Assembly (NCBI GenBank): GCA_900767825.1
Contig: CAAGAN010000022.1
Coordinates: 1-28,074 of the forward strand
From: Bacilli bacterium
GTDB taxonomy: Bacteria > Bacillota_I > Bacilli_A > RFN20 > CAG-826
Reading direction: 5' to 3'
DNA: 28,074 bases
Within the stretch, counting starts at the first letter, position 1. Each line of letters opens with the position of its first letter. Under the pieces are notes generated by a model, which was given only the letters and a program-made list of their open reading frames with translations, was not told the DNA's origin and searched no databases. Position numbers and translations under genes: made by a program. Shown here piece after piece: positions 15,139-23,998 of the stretch.

Positions 15139-16947
15139 ATGAAAGTTAAAAATGACGCTGAAGTCAAGAAACCTTCGAAATTTAATCTATTGGTCATCCG
15201 TATTGCCCAATATTTTAGGGTTCCAGCCAATACAATCCTTGTATTAGGTTGCTTGGTACTTCTTTATTTCACAATCTATCCTGCTATTACCCTTATTTCA
15301 TCTACATTTACAGTCTCTAGCATTGCTGAACTTAGATATGGATTGAAATTAGGCTCATTCACTACTTTGTGGTGGAAGCGTATATTTGCTTCTGAGCATT
15401 CTAGTGTCTATTTCTGGAAGCCATTAGGAAATTCCTTGTTTATATCTGTCCTAGCTGCCGTAATTGCTATTGTTTATGGTGGATTAGTTGCCTTTTTAAT
15501 AACAAGAACAAATATAAAAGGGAAGAAATTCCTTTCTTCTATATTCGTCTTCCCATATATCATGCCTAGTTGGACATTAGCTACATTCTGGATCAATTTC
15601 TTTACCAATCCTTCATTTGGTACTGGAGTTGGTGGCATGTTATATAACTTTACTGGGTTGATGGTTCCTGAATCATTCGTCTATGGGCTAGTTCCTTGCG
15701 CGATTGTATTAGGATTACATTATGCCCCATTTGCCTATATTTTGATCGGTGGCATTCTTAAGAACATGGATGCCAACCTAGAAGAAGCCGCTACGATTCT
15801 TCAAGCTAGCAGATGGCAAATCATTAGAAAGATTACAATACCGATAGTAATGCCGGCTATTTTGTCTACTTTCTTATTAGTATTCGCTTCATCAATGTCA
15901 GCATATGCTGTTCCACAATATCTAGGTGGTGGTAATTATGTATTGACTACCTACATGAAGCAATTCATCAACAATGGATATAATGGACAAGCCTATATTA
16001 TTGGCTTGGTACTTATTGTATTAGGTATGGGTATATTGCTAATTAACCAGTGGTTTACTGGAAAAAGGAAAAGCTTTACTACAGTTAGCGGTAAATCTGG
16101 ACAAATATCCTATATCAATTTGAAGTGGCTTAACTGGCCTTTGACTGTAATTCTAGTCTGCTTATGCTTATTTACTTCAGTTGTTCCATTGATCTCGTTC
16201 GCCCTTGAATCACTTACTGTGTCTCCTGGAGACTATTCAACATTCACACTTCAATATTGGTTCTCCAAAGATTTCACTGATGCAGAGAATGGACTTAGAG
16301 GTATATTCTTTGAAAAGCAAGTTTGGAAAGCATTTGGCAATTCGCTTAAATTGTCATTAATCTGTGCCTTAATTGCTGGTACCTTAGGTATCTTGGTTGG
16401 TTATGCCGTTGCTAAAAAAAGAGGGACATTCCTTTCTAAAGCATTAGATAACCTAGCCTTCCTTCCATATTTAATGCCTTCTATGGCTCTTGGAGTTGCT
16501 TTCCTTGCCATTGGACAAAGCTGGGGAATACAAAAATCATTCCTAATATTAGTAATTGTAGGGTCAATTAAGTATCTGCCGTTTGCATCTAGGTCTGGTA
16601 TATCGGCGATGATGCAGCTGTCTGGGGAAATCGAAGAATCCGCCACGATAGCAAATGCCCCATGGTGGAAGAGAATGCTGATGGTTATATTCCCGATTCA
16701 AAAATCAACATTCATATCAGGTTATATCCTTCCATTTACTTCCTGTATGAGAGAATTATCATTATTCGTTCTCCTTACTGGTGCCCAGACAACATTGCTT
16801 ACAACATTATTAGATGACTGGCTACAGTGGTGGCCACAATCGGCTAATGCCCTTAACTTATTGATTATTGTTACCATACTAATTATCAATGGGCTTGTTA
16901 ACTTACTAACAGGGGCCTCAATTGATAAAGGTGTAGGAGGAAAATAA
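15139..16947 (+). CDS. ABC transporter permease, two fused domains (FbpB-like)
   Basis: This 602-residue membrane protein has about 12 predicted helices, two BPD_transp_1 domains fused in tandem as in FbpB, AfuB and ThiP. The two cytosolic EAA loops are EEAATILQASRWQIIRKITIP (about 213-233) and EESATIANAPWWKRMLMVIFP (about 498-518), which dock on the ATPase dimer. In both, the central Gly of the classical EAA---G motif is replaced (Ser and Pro respectively). The start has AAAGGAGG just upstream. One base separates it from the ATPase gene. One polypeptide would supply the whole membrane pore. Confidence 0.9.
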   Translation: MKVKNDAEVKKPSKFNLLVIRIAQYFRVPANTILVLGCLVLLYFTIYPAITLISSTFTVSSIAELRYGLKLGSFTTLWWKRIFASEHSSVYFWKPLGNSLFISVLAAVIAIVYGGLVAFLITRTNIKGKKFLSSIFVFPYIMPSWTLATFWINFFTNPSFGTGVGGMLYNFTGLMVPESFVYGLVPCAIVLGLHYAPFAYILIGGILKNMDANLEEAATILQASRWQIIRKITIPIVMPAILSTFLLVFASSMSAYAVPQYLGGGNYVLTTYMKQFINNGYNGQAYIIGLVLIVLGMGILLINQWFTGKRKSFTTVSGKSGQISYINLKWLNWPLTVILVCLCLFTSVVPLISFALESLTVSPGDYSTFTLQYWFSKDFTDAENGLRGIFFEKQVWKAFGNSLKLSLICALIAGTLGILVGYAVAKKRGTFLSKALDNLAFLPYLMPSMALGVAFLAIGQSWGIQKSFLILVIVGSIKYLPFASRSGISAMMQLSGEIEESATIANAPWWKRMLMVIFPIQKSTFISGYILPFTSCMRELSLFVLLTGAQTTLLTTLLDDWLQWWPQSANALNLLIIVTILIINGLVNLLTGASIDKGVGGK

Positions 16948-16948
16948 A

Positions 16949-18577
16949 ATGCCAAAAATCGTATTAGAAAACGTAACCAAAAGATGGAAGGACTTCTATG
17001 GTGCCGACCATCTTAATATGGTAATCGAAGACAAATCCTTCATTACTCTTCTAGGCCCTTCCGGGTGTGGCAAGACTACAACCCTTCGTATGATTGCAGG
17101 TCTAGAAACCCCAACTAGCGGACGTATTACTATTGGAGACGAAGTAGTCTTTGATAGCGAACTCGGAATCAATGTCCCACCAAATAAGCGTCATGTCGGG
17201 TTCCTTTTCCAAAATTACGCCTTATGGCCACATATGACTGTCTATAAAAACATCATGTTTGGTCTAAATAACGTAAAAGAAGAAATGGTTGTCCATGCTA
17301 GCGAATATGAACGTTTGTATAAACTTTCTATAGTCGTAAAAAATGTCGATAAAATCATTGAAGCCCATAACACTTCAATTGACCGCGATGGAAAATCTGA
17401 TATCAAGAAAGAATTACTCTCTCTTATCGATACTTTCACTATTTCCATGACTTCTGCTAAGGAATTAGCGGATTTAAAGCTCTATGAAAATGTTGAATCT
17501 AGCAAGGAAAAGGCTGAAGCGGCATCTGAAACCTATCTAGGAAAAGCAGAAGCTGAAAAGCAAAAATTCCTTGAAAAGGGCTTTGAAATCGATAAAGACT
17601 TCGACTTAGTCAAAGATGGAACAAAAGTAAAAAAAGTCCGTCGCCTTGACAAAGAAGAAAAGGATTTAAGATTACGTCATGTAGCTAGAGTAGTTAAAAT
17701 CGGTGAATTCATGGATCGTTATCCAGCTGAACTTAGTGGTGGACAGCAGCAACGCGTTGCCATTGCCCGTACTTTAGCCCCAGGACCAAAAGTCTTGTTC
17801 ATGGACGAACCTCTTTCTAACCTTGATGCCAAGTTAAGATTAGAGATGAGAGCTGAGCTTAAGCGTCTTCATGTCGATACCGGTGCCACATTTGTCTATG
17901 TTACCCATGACCAACTTGAAGCTATGACCTTGGCTACTAAGATTTGCTTAATTAGCAATGGTGTCATCCAACAATATGACCCACCTCTAGTTGTATATGC
18001 TAAGCCATACAATGAATTCGTTGCTGACTTTGTTGGTAATCCTGCCGTCAACTTCCTTCCTGTTGAAGTTAGCCAAGAAAAAGGCTCGCTCCGTATTAAG
18101 GGATTAAATGGACTTCTTGATGTTAGCTACTTGCCAAATAATTCTAAATTTAGCCTTGCCCAAAGCGAAAAAGAGGCTGAGAAATTAGAGACCATTAGAA
18201 AGGCAAAGAAAGAAGAGATTGCCCAAGAAAAAGGATATGTAGAGAAGCGTAATGTCGATAAAGACTTCACCCCACATGTTGCTACGCTTAGCGGGGAAGA
18301 GCCAAAAACTAGCTGCCGTTATTATTTAGGTATCCGTCCTGAAGCCATTAGGCTACATGAAGGTAAAGGCATTGAAACCGAAGTCTATGCCGCCCTTCCT
18401 AGCGGCATGGAAACCATCGTCAGACTCAAAATTGGCGAGAATATATTAACTTCAGTCGTCTTCGGAGGAGAGGATTATCCTGCTGGAAGCAAGATTAACC
18501 TAACTTTTGAAGGGGATGGAATACTGCTATTTGATTCAAAAGATGGTAGATTGGTTACAACCGGAAAGATATTATGA
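16949..18577 (+). CDS. ABC import ATPase with ~120-residue insertion before the signature motif
   Basis: The 542-residue MalK/FbpC-like ATPase has Walker A GPSGCGKTT (36-44), Q-loop Gln88, signature LSGGQ (262-266), Walker B KVLFMDEP (281-288), D-loop SNLD and H-loop His320. The Q-loop to LSGGQ spacing is about 174 residues, against about 52 in MalK. The extra 120 or so residues (about 108-235) are Lys/Glu-rich and helical and fall in the helical subdomain, next to the face that contacts the permease. The C-terminal TOBE-like part (about 340-542) also holds a charged insert near residues 405-435. All catalytic residues are intact, so it should be active. It overlaps the kinase gene by four bases (ATGA). 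Confidence 0.9.
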   Translation: MPKIVLENVTKRWKDFYGADHLNMVIEDKSFITLLGPSGCGKTTTLRMIAGLETPTSGRITIGDEVVFDSELGINVPPNKRHVGFLFQNYALWPHMTVYKNIMFGLNNVKEEMVVHASEYERLYKLSIVVKNVDKIIEAHNTSIDRDGKSDIKKELLSLIDTFTISMTSAKELADLKLYENVESSKEKAEAASETYLGKAEAEKQKFLEKGFEIDKDFDLVKDGTKVKKVRRLDKEEKDLRLRHVARVVKIGEFMDRYPAELSGGQQQRVAIARTLAPGPKVLFMDEPLSNLDAKLRLEMRAELKRLHVDTGATFVYVTHDQLEAMTLATKICLISNGVIQQYDPPLVVYAKPYNEFVADFVGNPAVNFLPVEVSQEKGSLRIKGLNGLLDVSYLPNNSKFSLAQSEKEAEKLETIRKAKKEEIAQEKGYVEKRNVDKDFTPHVATLSGEEPKTSCRYYLGIRPEAIRLHEGKGIETEVYAALPSGMETIVRLKIGENILTSVVFGGEDYPAGSKINLTFEGDGILLFDSKDGRLVTTGKIL

Positions 18578-19896
18578 ATAGATTTCTTCTAGAAAGCGAT
18601 TACAAATTCGCTTCAGAAGAGATATTAAATGCCAATAAAAAGGGAAGTGAAGAGATAACTCTTACCTTAAGTAGGGGTGATTCCATCATCTTCCCTTATT
18701 CTTTTAAAATCGATTCTGATTTCGAATCTAGCTACTACTATGTCAAAAAATTAATTCTTACCCTTATTTGGATGGTAGGAGGGGATAGGCTCTATTACAA
18801 GGGAAATCATGATTTCTTCTTATATCTAGAAGATAGATTATATAAAGATGAAGAAATGATTAATTCCTTTAAGGAGATGGAAAATATCTTTTCTATTCCC
18901 TTTCAGATTAAAGAAACAACAACCCCGTTAGCTAAAAAAGAAAAATTAACTAGGTTTGGGACATCCTTCAAAGGTTATAGGATTGGTCTTGATTTAGGGG
19001 GATCTGATAGAAAGGTAACTGCCTCTAGTGATGGTAAGGTATTATTTTCTGAAGAAGTCATCTGGGACCCTAAAAACCAAGCTGATTATCAATATCATGA
19101 AGAAGGGATATTAGATTCCTTGATGAGAGCTAAATCTATTCTTCCTAGGGTAGATGCAATCGGGATATCTACGGCAGGAGTAGTATTAGATAATTGCTAT
19201 AAATCACCTGCTCTATTTAAAGATGTTCCTGCTCAGGATATCAAAAAATACGTAGCCCCTATATTCTTTAATATCATAAATAAGCATTTTAGAGGTATCC
19301 CATTTGCAGTTGCTAATGATGGAGATGTATCCGCTATAGGGGCATCTATATTATTTAAAAAGAATAATGTCTTAGGTTTAGCCTTAGGGACATCTTTTGC
19401 GGCTGGGTATGCAACTAATGGATGTCTAAATAATTACATTAACGAATTATCAAAGGTTCCAGTTAATTTCTCTAGCAATGCTAGAAGCCATTACATATTA
19501 GGCATAAAAGGTGCGGCTAGCGATTATCTTTCCCAAAAAGGAATCGTTCTCCTTTTAGAAAAAAATGGCAAGAAATATAAGGGAAAAGGTTTCCCTCAAA
19601 AACTTCTTGAAATACAAGAAGATGCTAAAAATGGCGATAAGATGACTTTAGACGCCTATCATGATATGGGATTATATCTAGGGGATGCCATATATTATTT
19701 CTCTTTGTTTGCTCCTATTAGTAGCGTACTTCTATTGGGTCGCGTCTTAACTGGAGTCGGGGGAGAGATAATGAAAGAAGTTGCCTCTAGCTATCTAAAG
19801 GAAAAAGGAGTGAATATAGAAGTATTCACCCCTGATGAAAATTTCAAAAGGCTAGGACAAAGCTATATGGCTTCTGTTCTTCCTCTTATCGATTAA
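18574..19896 (+). CDS. atypical ROK-family sugar kinase
   Basis: The 440-residue protein has a ROK-type phosphate-binding motif, IGLDLGGSDRK (137-147), the middle motif GISTAGVVL and FAVANDGDVSAIGA, whose NDxD-type Asp would be the catalytic base, followed by GLALGTSFAAGY. About 130 residues precede the ATPase fold, whereas ordinary ROK kinases (about 300 residues) start directly with it. The zinc motif CxCGxxGC is absent. These changes resemble an uncharacterised ROK branch, so the substrate is open. Its four-base overlap with the transporter ATPase suggests it phosphorylates the imported sugar. It might instead be a sugar-sensing regulator, but no helix-turn-helix is visible. Confidence 0.75.
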   Translation: MNRFLLESDYKFASEEILNANKKGSEEITLTLSRGDSIIFPYSFKIDSDFESSYYYVKKLILTLIWMVGGDRLYYKGNHDFFLYLEDRLYKDEEMINSFKEMENIFSIPFQIKETTTPLAKKEKLTRFGTSFKGYRIGLDLGGSDRKVTASSDGKVLFSEEVIWDPKNQADYQYHEEGILDSLMRAKSILPRVDAIGISTAGVVLDNCYKSPALFKDVPAQDIKKYVAPIFFNIINKHFRGIPFAVANDGDVSAIGASILFKKNNVLGLALGTSFAAGYATNGCLNNYINELSKVPVNFSSNARSHYILGIKGAASDYLSQKGIVLLLEKNGKKYKGKGFPQKLLEIQEDAKNGDKMTLDAYHDMGLYLGDAIYYFSLFAPISSVLLLGRVLTGVGGEIMKEVASSYLKEKGVNIEVFTPDENFKRLGQSYMASVLPLID

Positions 19897-19899
19897 ACT

Positions 19900-19927
19900 T
19901 AGGCTTCTAGAAATAGAGGCCTATTTT
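19900..19927 (+). terminator. terminator of the transporter-kinase operon
   Basis: TAGGCTTCTA pairs with TAGAGGCCTA (10 bp, one G-U) around GAAA, then TTTT. It begins four bases after the kinase stop and its 3' arm includes the stop codon of the convergent GNAT gene. On the other strand AAAA precedes and a short T-run follows, so it may act in both directions. Confidence 0.8.
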
Positions 19928-20187
19928 AATAGTTGCTTATATTCAGGATTCTTTTCAAAGTAAGAAGCGGCATAAGAACAAATAGGAATTATCTTAAGTT
20001 CTTTTTCTTTTGCTAATTCGATTACTTTTTCCATTAGGATTTTAGCTATGCCTTGTCCTCTAAAAAGAGGATTAACGATAGTGTGGGTGATACTTAAATC
20101 GCCATTTTCATTGTTGAATTCGATTTTTCCAACAACTTTCCCTTCTTGGATCAATTCAATCCTATCTTCTTTTATCATGGTTTCCAT
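19921..20187 (-). CDS. small GNAT-like N-acetyltransferase (COG2388/YjdJ-like)
   Basis: This 88-residue protein has the short form of the GNAT fold. The strand ITHTIVNPLFRGQGIAKILM carries the acetyl-CoA pyrophosphate loop RGQGIA. The C-terminal ICSYAASYFEKNPEY is the signature of the YjdJ/GTLF3B-like family. AAGGAG lies 10 bases upstream of the chosen ATG, and an alternative ATG three codons in is possible. Substrates of this family are mostly unknown. It is divergent from rnfC, sharing a 132-base intergenic region with an inverted repeat. Confidence 0.88.
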   Translation of the reverse strand: METMIKEDRIELIQEGKVVGKIEFNNENGDLSITHTIVNPLFRGQGIAKILMEKVIELAKEKELKIIPICSYAASYFEKNPEYKQLLK

Positions 20188-20229
20188 TAATGTTTTTCTC
20201 CTTTATATATTTATATTGGCATAACATTA

Positions 20230-20269
20230 TCGGTAAATCAGCAAATATGCTCTTATACTGAATTACCGA
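20230..20269. promoter_or_regulatory. inverted repeat in the GNAT/rnfC divergent promoter region
   Basis: TCGGTAAATCAG (20230-20241) and CTGAATTACCGA (20258-20269) match in 11 of 12 paired positions around a 16-base centre. The centre and right arm contain TATACT (20254-20259) as a plus-strand -10 candidate, and the minus strand reads TATAAG there. Arms overlapping likely promoters of both divergent genes suggest a regulator operator. It does not match the Rex consensus. An RNA hairpin is possible but there is no T-run. Confidence 0.6.
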
Positions 20270-20319
20270 AAGTAGTAGAATAAGTTCGCACAAAGTATTT
20301 CATATTTGCAGGAGTCTTC

Positions 20320-21624
20320 ATGATTGCAAAAGCAAAACATATTGAGGATAGCAAAGGATTGATGGGTATATTACCTTCGATTAAGGCTACTCCTCCTAAA
20401 TTTATCTATCTTGCGACAGACAATGCACGTTGTTCAAAAAGCGAGATATTCATTAATGTTGGGGATAAAGTCAAAATAGGGCAACAGATAGGCATAAGGC
20501 ATGCTTCGTTTTTCGATCAACCAATACATGCGACTGTTTCAGGGACATTTATTGGAAAAGAAAAGCATTATCATCGTTCTGGTAAGCTAGTTGATTTCTT
20601 TGTAATAGAAAATGATTTCAAGGAAGAATGGGACGATAGTGTAAAACCTAGAAGTGATGAAGAGATATCTAAATTAAATAAAGATGATATCACAAAGATA
20701 TTAAAGCAAACCGCTATGGTAGGGTTAGGCGGCTCTTCTTTCCCGACCTATATCAAATTCCAAACCGATAAGAAAATAGATCAAATATTGATTAACGGGA
20801 TTGAATGTGAGCCATATATCACTAGCGACCATAGATTGATGCTAGAAGATATAGAAGAAGTAATAGATGGGATAAAAATCATCATGCAGGCTTTTTCCTG
20901 CAAGAAAGCTCTTATCTGCGTTAAGAATAAATACAAGGATTTAATCGATGTCTATTCTTCTTTCTTAAGAAGAGAAGAGAATAAAGGTATAGAGATTTGT
21001 CCAGTCAAGAATTATTATCCGCAAGGTTATGAAATTGCGATGATAAAAGAAGCAACTGGCATTAAGATTCCATTTGGTCACCTTCCTTCTGAATTTGGGA
21101 TAATTAATTTCAATGTCTCTACTGCCCAGGGTATATATCAAGCAGTCAAATTCAATCGACCAGTAACCGATAGATATGTATCAGTTAATGGAGATGGGAT
21201 TAATTATCCTTCTAATTTCAAAGTAAGGATTGGTACGCATGTTTCTGAATTAATTTCTTATTGTGGTGGATATAAAGATAAGGATAAAGAAAAGGTATTT
21301 ATATTAGGTGGACCGATGATGGGCGCATCTTTACCTAGCGATGATTGTATCGTTACTAAGACAGTCACTTCGCTTATTATCCTAAATAAGGAAGAAAGCA
21401 AGGAAGAGAATTGCATTAGATGCGGATCTTGTGTTCTTTCTTGTCCAAATAAACTAGAGCCCGTCCAAATAATGAATGCGGTAAAGGCAGTCAATAAAGA
21501 TGCCATAAAAAGATTACATCCAGAAAGATGCATCGAATGTGGGCTTTGCACATATTCATGCACGAGCAAAATCAGGGTATTAGATTATGTTAGGAGGGCG
21601 AAGATAATCGCAAAACTTCCATGA
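20320..21624 (+). CDS. rnfC: Rnf complex subunit RnfC
   Basis: This is the peripheral NADH/FMN and Fe-S subunit of the Rnf ion-translocating oxidoreductase. The 434 residues match family length. The flavin/NADH region has GLGGSSFPT (135-143) and NGIECEPYI (159-167), both highly typical. Two 4Fe-4S motifs follow: Cys365, 368, 371, 375 and Cys404, 407, 410, 414. GGAG precedes the ATG. It is the first gene of the rnf cluster and overlaps rnfD by four bases. The C-terminal tail is short. Confidence 0.96.
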   Translation: MIAKAKHIEDSKGLMGILPSIKATPPKFIYLATDNARCSKSEIFINVGDKVKIGQQIGIRHASFFDQPIHATVSGTFIGKEKHYHRSGKLVDFFVIENDFKEEWDDSVKPRSDEEISKLNKDDITKILKQTAMVGLGGSSFPTYIKFQTDKKIDQILINGIECEPYITSDHRLMLEDIEEVIDGIKIIMQAFSCKKALICVKNKYKDLIDVYSSFLRREENKGIEICPVKNYYPQGYEIAMIKEATGIKIPFGHLPSEFGIINFNVSTAQGIYQAVKFNRPVTDRYVSVNGDGINYPSNFKVRIGTHVSELISYCGGYKDKDKEKVFILGGPMMGASLPSDDCIVTKTVTSLIILNKEESKEENCIRCGSCVLSCPNKLEPVQIMNAVKAVNKDAIKRLHPERCIECGLCTYSCTSKIRVLDYVRRAKIIAKLP

Positions 21625-22778
21625 ATGAAATAAAAATTGTTGCAGAAAAATCGCCTCATTTAAGAAGAAAAGACTCTTTAAGCAGGATGCTTCTTGATGT
21701 AATTATTGTATTAGCCCCTGTAGTTATTTGTTCAGTCGTTTTTTATTCTTATCAGGCAGCGATAAATATTGCTTTAAGTTGCTTTATGATGTGCCTATGC
21801 GAGTTTATCTATACTTTAATTAGGTACCACATTCCTTATGATGGAAATAAGCATAGCTTCAAAGAGCATTATAAGGAGGCCATGAAGCATTATTCGATAA
21901 ATAACATATTGGCCCCAGTTGTATCTGGAATCATATTTGCCCTTATTTTGCCTTCTACTTGCGAGCCTATCTATTATATTTATCTAACCATTATATTTGG
22001 CTCGATATTTGGAATAGTAATCGGGAAGCTAGTATTTGGAGGCAATGGTAACAATATATTCAATCCTGCTGCAGTAGGAATGGTATTTGCTAAGATTTGC
22101 TTTGGTTCATATTTTAAATACCTAGTACCAGATAGTTTCAATGTTACTACTGGTGGAACTATATTGACTGGACTAAATGGATTTAGTGTTCCTAGTGGCC
22201 ATAATTCATTGACCGGAAAGTATCTATATATTAACCAAGTAAGCGTCCTAGACATGTTTTTAGGGAAATATAGCGGGGTCATGGGTGAGACTTTTAAGAT
22301 TGCTATTCTTATTGGGCTTATATATCTATTAATTAGAAGGGCAATAGATTTTAGGATAGTAGTTTCCTATTTTGGGATGTTTACCCTTTTGATGGCTTTA
22401 GCAGGAATAATAATTTGTAGCAGGGAAAATATTGATTTCTTTAGGTTTATGGGATTTGAGATTTTTTCCGGAGGATTCCTATTTGGCTTAACTTATATGG
22501 CAACTGATCCAGTTACTTGTCCAATTAACTCTCCAGGAAGAGTGATATATGGATTAATACTAGGGGCAATAACCGTTATTATCCGTTTATTCGGTGCCCT
22601 TCCAGAAGGGGTTATCTATTCAATATTAATCGGCAACATGATTTCTCCGTTTATTGATTATCCTAGCTGGAGCGGATCTAGATATAGCAAGGGCAAGCTT
22701 ATTTGCATGTTTTCTATAATTGCTATCTCTTTATTAGTAGTAGGGCTAGGAATAGGATTTGGAGGCAATTTGGTATGA
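21621..22778 (+). CDS. rnfD: Rnf complex subunit RnfD (membrane, flavin)
   Basis: The 385-residue integral membrane protein has many predicted helices, the FGGNGNNIFNPAAVG motif (139-153) and ATDPVTCPIN near residue 293, both family hallmarks of RnfD/NqrB. RnfD normally carries FMN covalently on a Thr in an SGAT-type motif. The likely equivalent here is NVTTGGT with Thr180, in which Ala is replaced by Gly. The start overlaps rnfC as ATGA, and rnfG overlaps its stop the same way. Confidence 0.94.
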   Translation: MNEIKIVAEKSPHLRRKDSLSRMLLDVIIVLAPVVICSVVFYSYQAAINIALSCFMMCLCEFIYTLIRYHIPYDGNKHSFKEHYKEAMKHYSINNILAPVVSGIIFALILPSTCEPIYYIYLTIIFGSIFGIVIGKLVFGGNGNNIFNPAAVGMVFAKICFGSYFKYLVPDSFNVTTGGTILTGLNGFSVPSGHNSLTGKYLYINQVSVLDMFLGKYSGVMGETFKIAILIGLIYLLIRRAIDFRIVVSYFGMFTLLMALAGIIICSRENIDFFRFMGFEIFSGGFLFGLTYMATDPVTCPINSPGRVIYGLILGAITVIIRLFGALPEGVIYSILIGNMISPFIDYPSWSGSRYSKGKLICMFSIIAISLLVVGLGIGFGGNLV

Positions 22779-23287
22779 AAAGCGAAACAAAGAAAATATT
22801 GAGCTGCGGCCTAGTCTTATTTGCTATAGCAGGGATTTCTGCTACCTTAGTAAGCGTTGTTAATCGTTTCACTTCGGAAGTAATTAGTAAAAATAACATT
22901 GAAAAAGAAAATAGGTTATTAAGAGAAATCTATCCAACTGGAGATATATCTTCTCCTGTTGAAATCAATGATGGACATATAGAAAAATATTGGGTGATTA
23001 GCAAAGAAAATGAAGGACGTATATATAAATGTTCTGGAAAAAACGCCTATGGGTCCATTGTCTTACTAGTTGGTGTATCAAGTGAATTTAAATTAGGAAG
23101 GATGTCTTTTATAGATTTAAATCAATCCTATGCCCAAACCTTAAAGGACAATTACATTACCCCATATACAAATGCTTCTAATAAAGAAGCTGCCTTAGAT
23201 AACGTTAATTGCGGGGCAACTTTTGGGGCGAAGTTAATAAAAGAGATGGTACTAGAAGCAATAAATAACTATAAGGAGGGCAAATAA
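22775..23287 (+). CDS. rnfG: Rnf complex subunit RnfG (flavoprotein)
   Basis: The 170-residue protein has one N-terminal membrane helix (about 8-28) and an extracytosolic FMN-binding domain ending in NVNCGATFGAKL. Thr149 is the expected covalent FMN site, made by ApbE. The usual Ser/Thr before GAT is Cys146 here. ATG 22775 is chosen because GGAGG lies upstream and it overlaps rnfD as ATGA. An upstream start at 22703 would run through the rnfD end and lacks support. RnfG is rather short compared with the usual 190-210 residues. Confidence 0.93.
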   Translation: MKSETKKILSCGLVLFAIAGISATLVSVVNRFTSEVISKNNIEKENRLLREIYPTGDISSPVEINDGHIEKYWVISKENEGRIYKCSGKNAYGSIVLLVGVSSEFKLGRMSFIDLNQSYAQTLKDNYITPYTNASNKEAALDNVNCGATFGAKLIKEMVLEAINNYKEGK

Positions 23288-23998
23288 ATGGAAAAGAAAG
23301 AATATAAATCCGCGTTTATATCTGGAATCATTAAAGAAAATCCTTTGTTTGTTTCCTTGCTAGGGTTTTGTCCAGCCTTAGCAGTTACAAAAAGCTTAGA
23401 AGCTGCCTTTGGGATGGGGGTCTTATTTACTTTTGTCTTATTTTTCTCTAATCTACTGATTTCTTTACTAAGGAAACTAATTCCAGAAGAAATAAAGATA
23501 CCTTGCTATATCATAATAATTGCTTCCTTTGTCACGATTGTAAAATTATTATGTGAAGCCTATCTTCCTGAACTATATTCAACATTAGGAGTATTCATTT
23601 CTCTTATTGTCGTTAATTGCATTGTCTTAGGTAGGGCAGAAGCCTTTTCTAGCAAGAATGGACCAGTTTTATCCATCTTAGATGCCTTAGGCAATGGATT
23701 AGGCTATACATTAGCCATATGTTTAATAGCCTTAATTAGAGAGATATTAGGTACTGGGATGCTTACTTTTGGAACAACATTCACCTTTATTGCAAATGCA
23801 AATGGGGGAGTGCCATTTAGATTATATTTGTTAAAGGGTGAAAATTATGGCTTTGCCTTCTCTTTCTTTAGCAATCCTTCTGGAGCGTTCCTTGTCGTCT
23901 CTATTCTATTAGCCATATTGACTTCTTTAAGAAATAAAAAGGAAAATAAAAAGAAAGTCGATGCGAAATTAGCAAAGATGAAAGGAGATAACAAATGA
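23288..23998 (+). CDS. rnfE: Rnf complex subunit RnfE (membrane)
   Basis: This 236-residue protein has about six helices and the RnfE/RnfA-family core with NPLFVSLLGFCPALAVT near the start and NCIVLGRAEAF near residue 116. RnfE and RnfA together hold an Fe cluster inside the membrane, and a Cys (Cys117 in NCIVLG) is at the conserved position. The last 30 residues are Lys-rich and cytosolic. AAGGAGGG precedes the start. Confidence 0.95.
   Translation: MEKKEYKSAFISGIIKENPLFVSLLGFCPALAVTKSLEAAFGMGVLFTFVLFFSNLLISLLRKLIPEEIKIPCYIIIIASFVTIVKLLCEAYLPELYSTLGVFISLIVVNCIVLGRAEAFSSKNGPVLSILDALGNGLGYTLAICLIALIREILGTGMLTFGTTFTFIANANGGVPFRLYLLKGENYGFAFSFFSNPSGAFLVVSILLAILTSLRNKKENKKKVDAKLAKMKGDNK

Noticed and set aside
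22703..22774. Extended N-terminus for RnfG
   Set aside because: It would overlap rnfD widely; GGAGG and an ATGA overlap support 22775.
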